Positions 9,084-18,562 of a stretch of 64,000 bases of DNA are shown here, in pieces. Source of the stretch: Roseburia_C sp031555935 (GTDB taxonomy: Bacteria; Bacillota; Clostridia; Lachnospirales; Lachnospiraceae); contig JAVBTX010000020.1 of the NCBI GenBank assembly GCA_031555935.1, positions 1 through 64,000 on the forward strand, written 5' to 3'. Below the pieces are notes generated by a model. That model worked only from the letters and a program-made list of their open reading frames with translations, was not told where the DNA came from and did no database searches. Position 1 is the stretch's first letter. Each line of letters starts with the position of its first letter. The position numbers and the translations under genes are program-made.

Positions 9084-9842
9084 ATGAAAAATTTCAAAAA
9101 AATTATGGCACTAGTAATGGCAATATGTGTTTTTTCAACATCTACCACGGGGGTTAATGCAAAGATTAACGAATATAACTCACTTGATGTTAAAGAGTCA
9201 AATGTCTCCAATTTAACCGACGAATTCTATCAAGCATCTGATGATACCATTGTTTGCTACATGGATGGGATTGCAATCAAAAAAAGTCAGGTTGATGCAA
9301 ATGGTCTTATAAACTTTGATGCCTTAAATGCCTCAAGCATAAGCGCATCTGGACCTATTGTATATGCAACTACTACCTTTTCAGCTACGCAAACAATACC
9401 AACCGGTATTACATATCCATGTTCTCTAAATGTATCACCATATAGTAATGCGATAATAAAGACAACGATTGTTGCACCAGGATATAGCCAAAACAATACC
9501 AAATTATATTTATCTAATTTGCAAGGAGCACAATTTGCTAGCAGTATTGAAACACCAGCGGGAACGACGATTGTGCTTACTGCATTGGGTTTCATTCCAA
9601 TAGTTGGTCCTGCAATTACTATTTCTTTTACAATATTAGCCTTAAGAAACGCCGAAGTTGCTGGGCAGATTAGAAGTTACACCAATTATGGCAAAAAAGT
9701 ACGAATAAATGTTGCTACGTCATCATATGGTACATTTTATGGTGTAAGTGAATGGACTGGAACCGTTGCCCCGATGGTGGAATTAACGTCAACACCAAAC
9801 GGTGGTACAGAAACTTTAAATAACGTACATGTAAGAATGTAA
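9084..9842 (+). CDS. Secreted protein of unknown function with internal hydrophobic hairpin
   Basis: 252 aa from ATG 9084. AAGGGAG at 9069-9075 gives 8-nt spacing to this ATG, whereas the upstream in-frame ATG at 9066 has no SD. The signal peptide is about 1-26 (MKNFKK... V-N-A). The mature protein is rich in S, T, N and A and has only two Cys (about 58 and 113). A hydrophobic, Gly/Pro-containing stretch at about 160-188 could form a membrane-inserting hairpin. I do not recognise the family. Its gene carries tandem 0A boxes upstream and is followed 17 bp later by a small zinc-ribbon protein. A secreted peptide precursor or a membrane-active effector are possibilities, not established. Confidence 0.7.
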   Translation: MKNFKKIMALVMAICVFSTSTTGVNAKINEYNSLDVKESNVSNLTDEFYQASDDTIVCYMDGIAIKKSQVDANGLINFDALNASSISASGPIVYATTTFSATQTIPTGITYPCSLNVSPYSNAIIKTTIVAPGYSQNNTKLYLSNLQGAQFASSIETPAGTTIVLTALGFIPIVGPAITISFTILALRNAEVAGQIRSYTNYGKKVRINVATSSYGTFYGVSEWTGTVAPMVELTSTPNGGTETLNNVHVRM

Positions 9843-9859
9843 GATATTAGGAGAATACT

Positions 9860-10069
9860 ATGATATGTCCATATTGTAATGAAGAAATGGAAAGCGGTGT
9901 TATCCACAGAGATCGATATGCATTGAAATGGATTCCAGAAAAGAATGATAAGGGTGCATTGTTATCCGTATTCGCTAAAGGAATTAAGCTTACCAATAAC
10001 GATAATAGTTATGTTAATGCATGTTACTGTGATAAATGCAAAAAAGTAATCATTGATGTCAGCTCTTAA
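9860..10069 (+). CDS. Small zinc-ribbon protein (DUF6487/PF20097-like)
   Basis: 69 aa with CPYC near the N-terminus and C-D-K-C near the C-terminus, forming a four-Cys zinc ribbon. The start M-I-C-P-Y-C-x-x-E-M is characteristic of the small cytoplasmic PF20097-type family, whose function is unknown. It lies 17 bp after the secreted 252-aa protein with an AGGAG SD and probably shares its transcript. Confidence 0.7.
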   Translation: MICPYCNEEMESGVIHRDRYALKWIPEKNDKGALLSVFAKGIKLTNNDNSYVNACYCDKCKKVIIDVSS

Positions 10070-10073
10070 TATT

Positions 10074-10110
10074 CAAAAAGGGACAGTTAACTTCGAACCG
10101 TCCCTTTTTG
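10074..10110. terminator. Bidirectional terminator between convergent genes
   Basis: Stem AAAAAGGGAC/GTCCCTTTTT, extended by GTT/AAC after one mismatch, with A- and T-runs on either side. It serves the zinc-ribbon gene on the plus strand and the GH3 gene on the minus strand. Confidence 0.85.
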
Positions 10111-10117
10111 ATATGCT

Positions 10118-12973
10118 TTATTTTACTTTAACTCTTTTCTTCTTAAACAACCGAATCGATGCATAATACAATGCAACGATAATGATTAGCATTACAATAT
10201 CAACAATTACTCTAATCATCTTCCAGCCCGGTGTTGTGTTTTTCACAACGGAATCCTTATCGATGCCATTCATCGCATTACTATTTGCAATCGTATAAAG
10301 CACATTATGCGCTGCCGTCCGAATATTCTGCTGCACTGCCCCGGTTAACTCATCCTTATCAAGCTGCCACAAATAGGTACTGGTATTTAACCACAAATCT
10401 GTTCCGGCCTCAGTTCCTTCAATCAAGTCACAATACTCAAAGCCTGGGAAGGATGTCTGATCCGTAATGGCAAATCCGTTAAAGCCCCATTCATTTCGAA
10501 GCACCTCGGTCATCAAGCCGGCATGACCGCCGGACCATCTGGCACCGATGCGGTTCATACTGGTCATCACACCATTGGCATCGGCTTCACGGACACTAAT
10601 TTCAAAGCCCTTTAAATAAATTTCACGAATTGACTGCTCGTTGGCAAACATTGCCCCACCAATACGGTTTGTCTCCTGGTCGTTGACGGCATAATGCTTG
10701 ATGGTGACCATTCCGCCCTTCTCTTGGAAACCGGCGACTTCAGCGGCACCCATTTTACCAGATAGGAAACCGTCTTCTGAATAGTATTCGAAGTTACGTC
10801 CGCTAAAGGCAGCGCGGTGAATGTTCATGGCCGGCGCATACCACATGCTGACACCGGAATTGATACTGTCTTCACCAACCATCTTGCCCATCTCTTCTGC
10901 TAAATCGGTATTATAGCTGGATGCTAAAATCACCTCTGGCGGATACGCCATACAGGAAATTCCACCGCCGGCTAACGTGGAAGAAATCCCCGCCGGACCA
11001 TCCTTATCTAAGGTTGACGGTGCGTTGATGGATTGAAGTAAGATGGTTGCATAGCCGCCCTGACGCACAAGATTAAAGATTTCATCCTGCGGCATCTGAT
11101 TTAGCAGTGCTTCCCACTTTGGATCATCGTAGCTTACGTCTTTTAAATCAATGAGATTTAATTTACCATATTCATCACTTACCGTATCATAGATTGGTGC
11201 TGTCTCGTTGGCATCTGTCTCCAGGCTGATTTCCATATTAGTTATCAGCTCTTCGCTTGCCATCATCTGTCCATCGGCATAGGTCGTCGGCCATGTACCT
11301 TCCCAATCACTGCGGCTGAGGTATTCAAAACCATTATCATAGTAAGAGATATCTGCTTCCTTAAACTGATTGGTAATTGCATATCCCGTATCGATGGCAG
11401 TTGCATAAGTGATACTGTCCAGTTCGTCTTGCGTATAGGTCCATGCCAGATTCTGGCTATATGAACTCATGTTATCCGATGGGTTTACCCCTTTGTTTAC
11501 TAAAATCTGATTGACTGCTTCGTGAGCATTTCTTGCTGCGGTAAAATAATAGTCGCCAGCATCAACGATATATGTGCCATAACCCAACGCATCATAGGTT
11601 TTCATCAGCTCTTTGCTTACATCGACCGTCACTGTTTCGGTTTCGCCCGGCTGCAATACGGCGGTCTTATTGAAACCAACCAGTTCAACGGCTGATTTCT
11701 CGATTTTGTTTTCTCTGTCATAATCGGTGTATGGTGACTGCATATAAATCTGGACAACTTCCTTGCCTGCCACGTCACCGTTGTTGGTAATGTCTACCGC
11801 GATTTCAAAATGGTCGCCCTGCTCACGAACCGTATAGTTTGACCATGCAAAATCGGTATAGCTGAGTCCATACCCAAATGGATATTGCACAACCTCCTCA
11901 TAATTGTAATTCGCTTCGGTTTCATTTCCAAGCGCCACATCTTCATAGCGTGTCTCATAATAACGATAACCCACATAGATGCCCTCGGCATAAACCATAT
12001 ATTTATTTCCGCTCTTAACTTCACTATTGGTAATCGTATAATCACCAAAGTTGCTCATCGCTGGTGCACTGTATACATCATAAGCATAAGTATCAACCAA
12101 GCGTCCCGATGGATTCACCTCGCCGGATAGTGCTTTTCCAACGGCATAAGCACCTTCTTGTCCAAGCGCCCCAATCCACAAGCAGGCATCGACATTGTAA
12201 TCTGCTAAGAAGCCTAATTCCATTGGATTAACGGTATTTAGCAATACAATTACATTATCAAAATTCTCATTTGCTAGTGCTAACAAATCTTTTTCTTCCT
12301 GACTTAATTCGAGATAATGTCCGTCGCCGTTTAGTCCCGCAGTCAAATCGGCACTTTCACCGCCTGCTCTGGCAATGACAACAATGGCGGCATCATGATA
12401 TTCCTCAAAACTTGCTTTTACATCATCGGTATAGACATCCATTGGCACTTCATGCATCTGGAATACACCGGCTCCGGTCACACTTGGAACTTGTCTGCGA
12501 TAGGAGGAACCAGCTCCGACATCGTAGAAATCCCACAACGTCTGATTCACTTCAAATCCGGCAGCTTCTAACGCTCCCTTCAAATTCGGTGCCTTTGATG
12601 TGTCAATCGAACCGGCTCCGGTTCCACCGTATACCAAGTCCACGGAGTTGCTGCTTAACAGGCTGACACGTCCTCCCGTCGCCAATGGCAATGCATGATT
12701 TTCATTTTTCAATAAGACCATACCCTCGGCAACGATTCTTTCACATAATTCCTGCGCATACTGAACCATATCATCCTCGGATGAAAATTCTGATTCAAAA
12801 TACTGGGGGTTGTCCCCACCTTTAATTTCATAAGAACTACCCTGTAAAAATACAGTGATCATCTGACCATATAGATTGGTTGCGACATTTAAAACAATCA
12901 TTATGATGGTCAGCAGCAATGCTAAAATAAATACCAGCGTTGCCGATACCTTCCTCAATACCTTTCTCACCAT
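10118..12973 (-). CDS. Membrane-anchored GH3 family glycosidase with reversed domain order
   Basis: 951 aa. Transmembrane helix at about 10-35, then a GH3 C-terminal-type domain (about 80-330, with E206 in A-G-G-E-S-A-D as candidate acid/base), a fibronectin type III-like domain (about 380-480), and only then the GH3 N-terminal TIM-barrel domain (about 630-895). The barrel keeps the K-H-Y-A-V-N-D-Q-E and G-R-N-F-E-Y-Y-S-E-D motifs and the nucleophile D838 in G-F-A-I-T-D-Q. A second helix at about 918-940 ends in a basic KKKRVKVK tail. Reversed GH3 order is known from some Butyrivibrio and Ruminococcus beta-glucosidases. The catalytic part should face outside, tethered at both ends. Substrate is probably a beta-linked oligosaccharide. 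GAAAGGAGA precedes the ATG. Confidence 0.9.
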   Translation of the reverse strand: MVRKVLRKVSATLVFILALLLTIIMIVLNVATNLYGQMITVFLQGSSYEIKGGDNPQYFESEFSSEDDMVQYAQELCERIVAEGMVLLKNENHALPLATGGRVSLLSSNSVDLVYGGTGAGSIDTSKAPNLKGALEAAGFEVNQTLWDFYDVGAGSSYRRQVPSVTGAGVFQMHEVPMDVYTDDVKASFEEYHDAAIVVIARAGGESADLTAGLNGDGHYLELSQEEKDLLALANENFDNVIVLLNTVNPMELGFLADYNVDACLWIGALGQEGAYAVGKALSGEVNPSGRLVDTYAYDVYSAPAMSNFGDYTITNSEVKSGNKYMVYAEGIYVGYRYYETRYEDVALGNETEANYNYEEVVQYPFGYGLSYTDFAWSNYTVREQGDHFEIAVDITNNGDVAGKEVVQIYMQSPYTDYDRENKIEKSAVELVGFNKTAVLQPGETETVTVDVSKELMKTYDALGYGTYIVDAGDYYFTAARNAHEAVNQILVNKGVNPSDNMSSYSQNLAWTYTQDELDSITYATAIDTGYAITNQFKEADISYYDNGFEYLSRSDWEGTWPTTYADGQMMASEELITNMEISLETDANETAPIYDTVSDEYGKLNLIDLKDVSYDDPKWEALLNQMPQDEIFNLVRQGGYATILLQSINAPSTLDKDGPAGISSTLAGGGISCMAYPPEVILASSYNTDLAEEMGKMVGEDSINSGVSMWYAPAMNIHRAAFSGRNFEYYSEDGFLSGKMGAAEVAGFQEKGGMVTIKHYAVNDQETNRIGGAMFANEQSIREIYLKGFEISVREADANGVMTSMNRIGARWSGGHAGLMTEVLRNEWGFNGFAITDQTSFPGFEYCDLIEGTEAGTDLWLNTSTYLWQLDKDELTGAVQQNIRTAAHNVLYTIANSNAMNGIDKDSVVKNTTPGWKMIRVIVDIVMLIIIVALYYASIRLFKKKRVKVK

Positions 12974-13024
12974 GTACCCTCTCCTTTCAAATCCTCACTT
13001 TTGGGATGATTCATTTATAGGTAG

Positions 13025-13076
13025 ATTATAACATTTTAGGAGGCATTTTATGTAAGTTGCTTCACAAGTGATGCAA
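13025..13076 (-). promoter_or_regulatory. Candidate promoter and palindromic operator of the GH3 gene
   Basis: Minus-strand -10 TATAAT at 13025-13030, no clear -35. Upstream at 13057-13076 lies the near-perfect palindrome TTGCTTCACAAGTGATGCAA (one mismatched pair). Size and position fit a dimeric sugar-responsive regulator, but no such regulator gene is adjacent. Confidence 0.45.
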
Positions 13077-13125
13077 TTTCATGCACCAAATGCACACGAA
13101 CGGTTCTGGTGACGGAAGTTTTTTC

Positions 13126-16100
13126 TTATATAATATCACCATATTTACAATAAATATATCCCGTTTTGCCAGCATAGCTGATTTTGTACCACACATAGCC
13201 GCCCGGATAATCGTTGTAGGTACAAGTCTCTAACAACTCGAAGCTGTCACCATACTGTATATAGTCGACAATACCATAGGAAGTTGCCGGACCGCTGCGA
13301 ACTTTAAGACTGTGGCAGTTGACGATATATCCGCCCTTCTTTGTCTTCGCTGACTGTACCGCGCTCGCCTTACCAAAGACATTTTTCCCATTAATTGTTG
13401 TGTAGGACTGTACTTTTACATAATATATCGTTCCTGTATTTAAGCCTGTTATGGTTCGATTTGTTACCGCTTTGCCGGTAATTATGACACTGTTCTTATT
13501 CTGCGTAAAGCTTGCATCGGTACTATAGGTTATCAGATATCCTTTTGCATATTTGTCCGTCTTCCAACAAATATCCAACGCACCAATCGTATTCGATACG
13601 ACCGACATGAGTTCTGCCTGCTTTGGTGTTATCGTAACCGTAACCTTCTTCGTTACTTTCTTATAATTCTTCGAGGTAGCGGTAATTGTAATGGTCGTCT
13701 TGCCATAGCCTTTCGCCGTAATCTTACCATTTTTTTTGCCGACAGTGGCCACGTTCCGGTTGCTGCTCGCGTAGGTAATGGTTCCGCTGCCGGATATTTT
13801 AGGTTTCAAAATGTATGCCTTGCTGCCATATGTCTGGGTGATACTCTTTGGTACTGAGGAAATCTTCTGCGCGGCTGGTTTGATAACGAAGGTTTCCGTA
13901 AGCGTTCCGCTGTAGTTGCCCCGCATTTTTACAATTGCTGATGCAACACCAACACTGCGGTTATTCTTATAGCTGACCGTATAATCAGTTCCCTTCCTCA
14001 GAACTTGTTTACCATCTGTTACCACCACTTGGGGCTTTCGATATTTGCCATTGTAGATATATCCATTCCCGGCATTCAGCTTGACCATAATTCCGCTCTG
14101 CGGCTGGTTTGCTTTTTTGGCCGTTACTTTAATCTGCAGGGTAACATCCACTGTCTTGTAGTTGGAATCCGCTGGTGTATAACGGGCAGCAAATGAATTG
14201 GTTCCCACTACTCCGACTGTCGTCCCAGCCGCCGCCTTGAAGGAAAATCCCGCCGGCAGCGCCACTGTTGACAACCTTTGTCCGTAATATGCACTCAAAT
14301 TTGTCGGCAGAACATAATGCGGTGCTGCCTTATCAACGGAAATCGTCACACTTCGTTCTACCGTCTGGTAGTTCGCCGTATCACTCGGAGTAAATATCAC
14401 AGTAAAGGTATTGTATCCGGCATTTCCTACCGAGGTAGTTAAGACATCTGCAAATGTCCAGCCTGCATCCAGTGCAACATCACCCAGAGTATCTCCATAA
14501 ACAGCCGTCAGATTACTCGGCACGGTATAGCTTGGAATGGCTTTGCCGACTGTTATTGTTACGCTTTTTTCGACCGTCTGGTAGTTCGTCGTATCGTCCG
14601 GAGTAAATATCACGGTAAAGGTATTATCTCCAATTGCGCCAACCGAGGTCGTAGCTGCCGCTGTAAATGCCCAGCGGTTCGGCAGCACTACATCTGCCAG
14701 CGTATCTCCATAGAATGCCGTTAGATTACTTGGCACAGTGTAACTTGGAATGGCCTTCTCCACAATTACCAACAGGTTAATCGCCCAGCTATTTGTACCA
14801 TCCGAATAAATACCGGCAAATGACCGGCCATTTGCCGTCACATCGCCAACGGACGTTTCGTCATCCACCCAGGAATATCCGGCTGCTAGTTGGAGGTCAC
14901 TTAACGTTCCAGATGGGTTATAGGCAGTGGTTAGTACTGCCGGTCTTTTCACCGTTAATAAATATGTCTTTGTACTTGTTCCATCTTCACCGGTAACCGT
15001 GATGTAAAACTTATTATCACCGCTTTCTAAGTCCAATGTCACTGCACTTTCTGAGATTCCCGCTGCGGTTCCCGGCTCATCTCCCTGTCGCAAGCTCATT
15101 GTTGCATTATCTGTATCACTTGGTATCGCCTTCAATTGAATCTGTGTCACATCAGAATCCACCACCGCCAGATATTCCAGCACCTCACTGTCAAATGCTG
15201 GTGCAACCATAATTGCGGTTTCATCATTCTTGGACAAGGAAAGTGAGGTCAGGTCTGTATCAACAATTACTTTGAAAGAAAGAGAGATTTCACACGGCTG
15301 GGCATTGTCTCCGGTAATGCTAACAACACCAGTATAATTCCCCCCCACCAGCCCCGTTCTAGGCCGTATCAAGACACTGCCGGAGCAGCCAGAGGCAAGC
15401 GTGCTGGCCGGAGCTGTTACGAGCTCAAAATACTCACTGCCAGACGCGAGTGCCGCTGACACACCCAAAAGTTTTTTCATTCCATAGTTATTGACAGTAA
15501 TTATTTTTGTTGACTGCTCGAGATATAGATACTCAGCCGCCGGAAAAGCCAGTTCCTGCTGTGTACACACGATTAAATACTCTTGATTTGCTCCGCCTCC
15601 GCCCCATCTTAAGGGAACATAGTTATAGTCCTTGAACACAGCACTGCTGTCAGTGAAGGTACTTTTATCACTATCGGGAATGTCATTTCCGTTGAGAATC
15701 GAGAGCGCGGAACGATTCTGAACTGGGGTACCGACAGCCAGATTGCCAAAAGTATTATTAAAATTATTTGATCTGTTCAAATCTGTAAATGACAACTGCG
15801 GAAAGCAAAAGATGTCATTAATCTGAAAATCAACTCCCCCAGCATTTGCAAACATATTAATAGCAAAAGCAGTTCCTATTGTTGTCAAATACTGTGGCAG
15901 GTTAAATTCTTCGTTCATGTTAAATCCGGGTCCGCTGCAGCCATTAAACATTTCAGCAGCAAAATAAGTTCCCACTGTAATTAAATCCTGTGGCAGGTTA
16001 AATTCTTCGTTCATGCTAAATCCGGTTCCGCTGCAGCCATAAAACATAGAATCAGCAAAAGAAGTTCCCACTGTGGTTAAATCCTGCGGCAGGTTAAATT

Positions 16101-17148
16101 CTTCGTTCATGCCAAATCCATCTCCGCTGCAGCCAAAAAACATATAAGAAGCAAAAGAAGCTCCTACTGTTGACAAGTTCTGCGGCAGGTTAAATGCTTC
16201 GTTCATGCTAAACCCGGTTCCGCTGCAGTCACGAAACATACAACTAGCAAAAGCATCTCCCACTGTTAATAACTCCTGCGGCAGGTTAAATTCTTCGTTC
16301 ATGCTAAATCTGGCTCCACTGCAGTTATTAAACATATAATGAGCAAAATAAGCTCCCACTGATGACAAATCCTGCGGCAGGTTAAATTCTTCGTTCATGC
16401 TAAATCCGGTTCCGCTGCAGTTACTAAACATATTAGAAGCAAAATAAGTTCCCACTGATGACAAATCCTGCGGCAGATTAAATTCTTCGTTCATGCGAAA
16501 TCCGGTTCCGCTGCAGTTATAAAACATATAAGAAGCAAAATTATTTCCCACTTTTGACACATCCTGAGGCAGATTAAACTCGTCCCCCATAGTGATATTG
16601 GTACAGCCATAAAATGTATATGCCCATTCATAAGTAGGTGCTACGTTATTGGTAATCTGTGTCTGGGTACGAGTCATCCGGCATGTAAGCGGAGAAATCA
16701 CTTTTGTTACCTTAGCTCGATTATTTGCATTGCCTGTGCTACTAGCAAACCCAAATGCACCCAGCCAGGCATCCGTACTACCTACCGGAGTAATTGTTAT
16801 GAGATAGGTACCAGCCGTCTGATAAGTATGCGGAATTCCCTCCGCTAATGCTGCATTCGTGCTGATTGCTTCACCATCACTATTTGACACATTACTATAT
16901 GTGCCATCGGTGCCATCCCCCCAGTTTACTTTCCAATTGTAAGTTTTGTTATAACTGCCACCTAAATACCCATTGGTTGGAATGTTGAAGCTCTTGCTCG
17001 CTTCCGTGACGGTCACTTCAAATTGAAACTGCTCCTCTTCGGCAGCCCGTACGGTAATTCCCCCAAGCGTTACCAACAGCATACATATGACTGCTGTCAA
17101 AATCAACAAGACCGGTCTGAAACTTGTCCTTCCTTTATTCTGAAACAT
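13126..17148 (-). CDS. Large secreted surface protein: PKD-like N-terminus, 32-aa repeats, Ig-like domains, C-terminal SH3
   Basis: 1340 aa with a signal peptide (about 10-36). A PKD-like region with W-G-D-G-T (about 75-80) precedes eight near-identical 32-residue repeats built around F-N-L-P-Q-D-L-x-x-V-G (191-446), a BspA/DUF285-like repeat type. Then come a cadherin-like beta-sandwich domain (about 632-735), three copies of a 70-residue module beginning Y-T-V-P-S-N-L-T-A-x-Y-G (about 800-1007), a Big_2-type Ig domain (about 1095-1175), a Fn3 domain (about 1178-1270) and a bacterial SH3 domain (about 1275-1340) likely to bind peptidoglycan and hold it in the wall. The ATG follows AAGGAGG. 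It is probably an adhesin; partner unknown. Confidence 0.85.
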   Translation of the reverse strand: MFQNKGRTSFRPVLLILTAVICMLLVTLGGITVRAAEEEQFQFEVTVTEASKSFNIPTNGYLGGSYNKTYNWKVNWGDGTDGTYSNVSNSDGEAISTNAALAEGIPHTYQTAGTYLITITPVGSTDAWLGAFGFASSTGNANNRAKVTKVISPLTCRMTRTQTQITNNVAPTYEWAYTFYGCTNITMGDEFNLPQDVSKVGNNFASYMFYNCSGTGFRMNEEFNLPQDLSSVGTYFASNMFSNCSGTGFSMNEEFNLPQDLSSVGAYFAHYMFNNCSGARFSMNEEFNLPQELLTVGDAFASCMFRDCSGTGFSMNEAFNLPQNLSTVGASFASYMFFGCSGDGFGMNEEFNLPQDLTTVGTSFADSMFYGCSGTGFSMNEEFNLPQDLITVGTYFAAEMFNGCSGPGFNMNEEFNLPQYLTTIGTAFAINMFANAGGVDFQINDIFCFPQLSFTDLNRSNNFNNTFGNLAVGTPVQNRSALSILNGNDIPDSDKSTFTDSSAVFKDYNYVPLRWGGGGANQEYLIVCTQQELAFPAAEYLYLEQSTKIITVNNYGMKKLLGVSAALASGSEYFELVTAPASTLASGCSGSVLIRPRTGLVGGNYTGVVSITGDNAQPCEISLSFKVIVDTDLTSLSLSKNDETAIMVAPAFDSEVLEYLAVVDSDVTQIQLKAIPSDTDNATMSLRQGDEPGTAAGISESAVTLDLESGDNKFYITVTGEDGTSTKTYLLTVKRPAVLTTAYNPSGTLSDLQLAAGYSWVDDETSVGDVTANGRSFAGIYSDGTNSWAINLLVIVEKAIPSYTVPSNLTAFYGDTLADVVLPNRWAFTAAATTSVGAIGDNTFTVIFTPDDTTNYQTVEKSVTITVGKAIPSYTVPSNLTAVYGDTLGDVALDAGWTFADVLTTSVGNAGYNTFTVIFTPSDTANYQTVERSVTISVDKAAPHYVLPTNLSAYYGQRLSTVALPAGFSFKAAAGTTVGVVGTNSFAARYTPADSNYKTVDVTLQIKVTAKKANQPQSGIMVKLNAGNGYIYNGKYRKPQVVVTDGKQVLRKGTDYTVSYKNNRSVGVASAIVKMRGNYSGTLTETFVIKPAAQKISSVPKSITQTYGSKAYILKPKISGSGTITYASSNRNVATVGKKNGKITAKGYGKTTITITATSKNYKKVTKKVTVTITPKQAELMSVVSNTIGALDICWKTDKYAKGYLITYSTDASFTQNKNSVIITGKAVTNRTITGLNTGTIYYVKVQSYTTINGKNVFGKASAVQSAKTKKGGYIVNCHSLKVRSGPATSYGIVDYIQYGDSFELLETCTYNDYPGGYVWYKISYAGKTGYIYCKYGDII
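15811..16578 (-). repeat. Eight tandem 96-bp repeats in the 1340-aa surface protein gene
   Basis: F-N-L-P starts recur exactly every 32 codons (residues 191, 223, 255, 287, 319, 351, 383, 415), with a ninth degenerate unit (F-C-F-P). DNA blocks such as GCAGGTTAAATTCTTCGTTC are almost invariant, which points to recent expansion. Confidence 0.9.
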
Positions 17149-17247
17149 ACCAAAACCTCCTTAAAAGTCAAATAAACACTTTTATTTTAACATATTCTGC
17201 GAATAAAAACGAGCATACCAGCACCAATTTTTATCAAATCTTTCGCT

Positions 17248-18561
17248 TCATTTTAGTGGAATCAGTATCTTCAGCTCAAACCAATCATTCTTCTGATTAA
17301 TTGTTACCGACCCGCCATAACGTTTTGCCGAATAACGGATACTCTTTAGACCATAACCATGAAAATCCTTATTTCGCTTGGTCGTTGCCGGAATACCCTC
17401 AACAACATTTTTCAGTTTGCCTTGAAAATAATTTTCAAACCGAATCATCAGCAGATTATTTTTGGCAAATACCGCCACATTAATCAATCGCTTTTTGGGG
17501 TCGGATATTTTTACCTCACACTCAATGGCATTATCCAAGGCATTTCCGAAAATGGTACAAATATCCATTGCTTCCATAAAATCCAGCAGTCTGCCATTGA
17601 CGACACAAGTCAGCTCAATATTTTTTTCCATGCAGATTAGATTCTTTGAGGTCAATACCGTATCAAGGACTTGATTGCCGGTGACATGCTGTGTCTCATA
17701 CAGCTTAATCCGCTGTTCCATTTCGGTTAGATAGCTCTCCTTTTTGACTGGGTCCTGTTCGGCCCGAATCACGGCAATCTGGTTCTTCAAGTCATGGTAC
17801 TTCATATTTAGCAGTTCGATATTTTCACGATACAACTGATATTGGTCAAACTGACGCTTAAGGACATTTTGGATTGCATCCAGTTCGGCTTTGGCGCGCA
17901 GCTCGGAATTTAAAATATATTGTGCATAAAGTACCGCCAAGCCACCAAAATTCACAGTCGTTCGGACAATAAAAATCTCCACATCATAGCGCAAGCTAAA
18001 CACCGTGTAGGAACCTGTGAAACCAATGTTACTGACAACAAAAGCGGCCACCCCAATGATTGCGGCCGACAACAGCTCGCGGCCGCGGATATGAACCTTC
18101 CGGTCTGCCTGCACAAACCGCCGTTCCAGATAATAGGCAGACACAAACAAAAGCAGATACACCACGATTATGATAATCAGTCTCCACAACCAGTCCAATT
18201 CCATTTTCCGCGGATAAATATAAAAGCAATACATCTGCCACTCCAACGATGCTGCAAACTCCGCCAGCACAAACGCTCTGACCCCCAGATATAAGGCATC
18301 GCTGATTGACATCTGACAGAAACTATAAATCCACAGAAACATTAACACTACAGCCATCATCATGGTTGGAATCCAAAAATAGAGCGGCAATCTTCCCGCC
18401 AGCAAATGAAAGCCACATTGCACCGCCAACGCCATCACCGCCAAGATTATGATACGCCGCTTGCTAAATCGTTTTTGAAATATGATAATCAGTACCATAA
18501 CCGCCACCCATTCTGCTAATGCAGTGTGGATTCGCGGTATTTCCGGTAGTAAATAGTTCAT
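17248..18561 (-). CDS. GHKL-family sensor histidine kinase (AgrC/VirS-like)
   Basis: 437 aa. About six hydrophobic helices span residues 15-220 with no large external domain, then a linker coiled coil. The phospho-acceptor H256 is in Y-H-D-L-K-N-Q, and a GHKL ATPase domain (N-box N-A-L-D-N-A-I-E, G-box G-Y-G-L-K-S-I-R) occupies about 325-437. This architecture is that of peptide-sensing kinases paired with LytTR regulators. It starts directly after the stop codon of the response regulator gene, so the two are translated together. No autoinducer peptide gene was recognised next to it. Confidence 0.9.
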   Translation of the reverse strand: MNYLLPEIPRIHTALAEWVAVMVLIIIFQKRFSKRRIIILAVMALAVQCGFHLLAGRLPLYFWIPTMMMAVVLMFLWIYSFCQMSISDALYLGVRAFVLAEFAASLEWQMYCFYIYPRKMELDWLWRLIIIIVVYLLLFVSAYYLERRFVQADRKVHIRGRELLSAAIIGVAAFVVSNIGFTGSYTVFSLRYDVEIFIVRTTVNFGGLAVLYAQYILNSELRAKAELDAIQNVLKRQFDQYQLYRENIELLNMKYHDLKNQIAVIRAEQDPVKKESYLTEMEQRIKLYETQHVTGNQVLDTVLTSKNLICMEKNIELTCVVNGRLLDFMEAMDICTIFGNALDNAIECEVKISDPKKRLINVAVFAKNNLLMIRFENYFQGKLKNVVEGIPATTKRNKDFHGYGLKSIRYSAKRYGGSVTINQKNDWFELKILIPLK

Positions 18562-18562
18562 C

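Noticed and set aside
15811..16578. CRISPR-like array
   Set aside because: The 96-bp units are in-frame coding repeats without unique spacers of uniform length.
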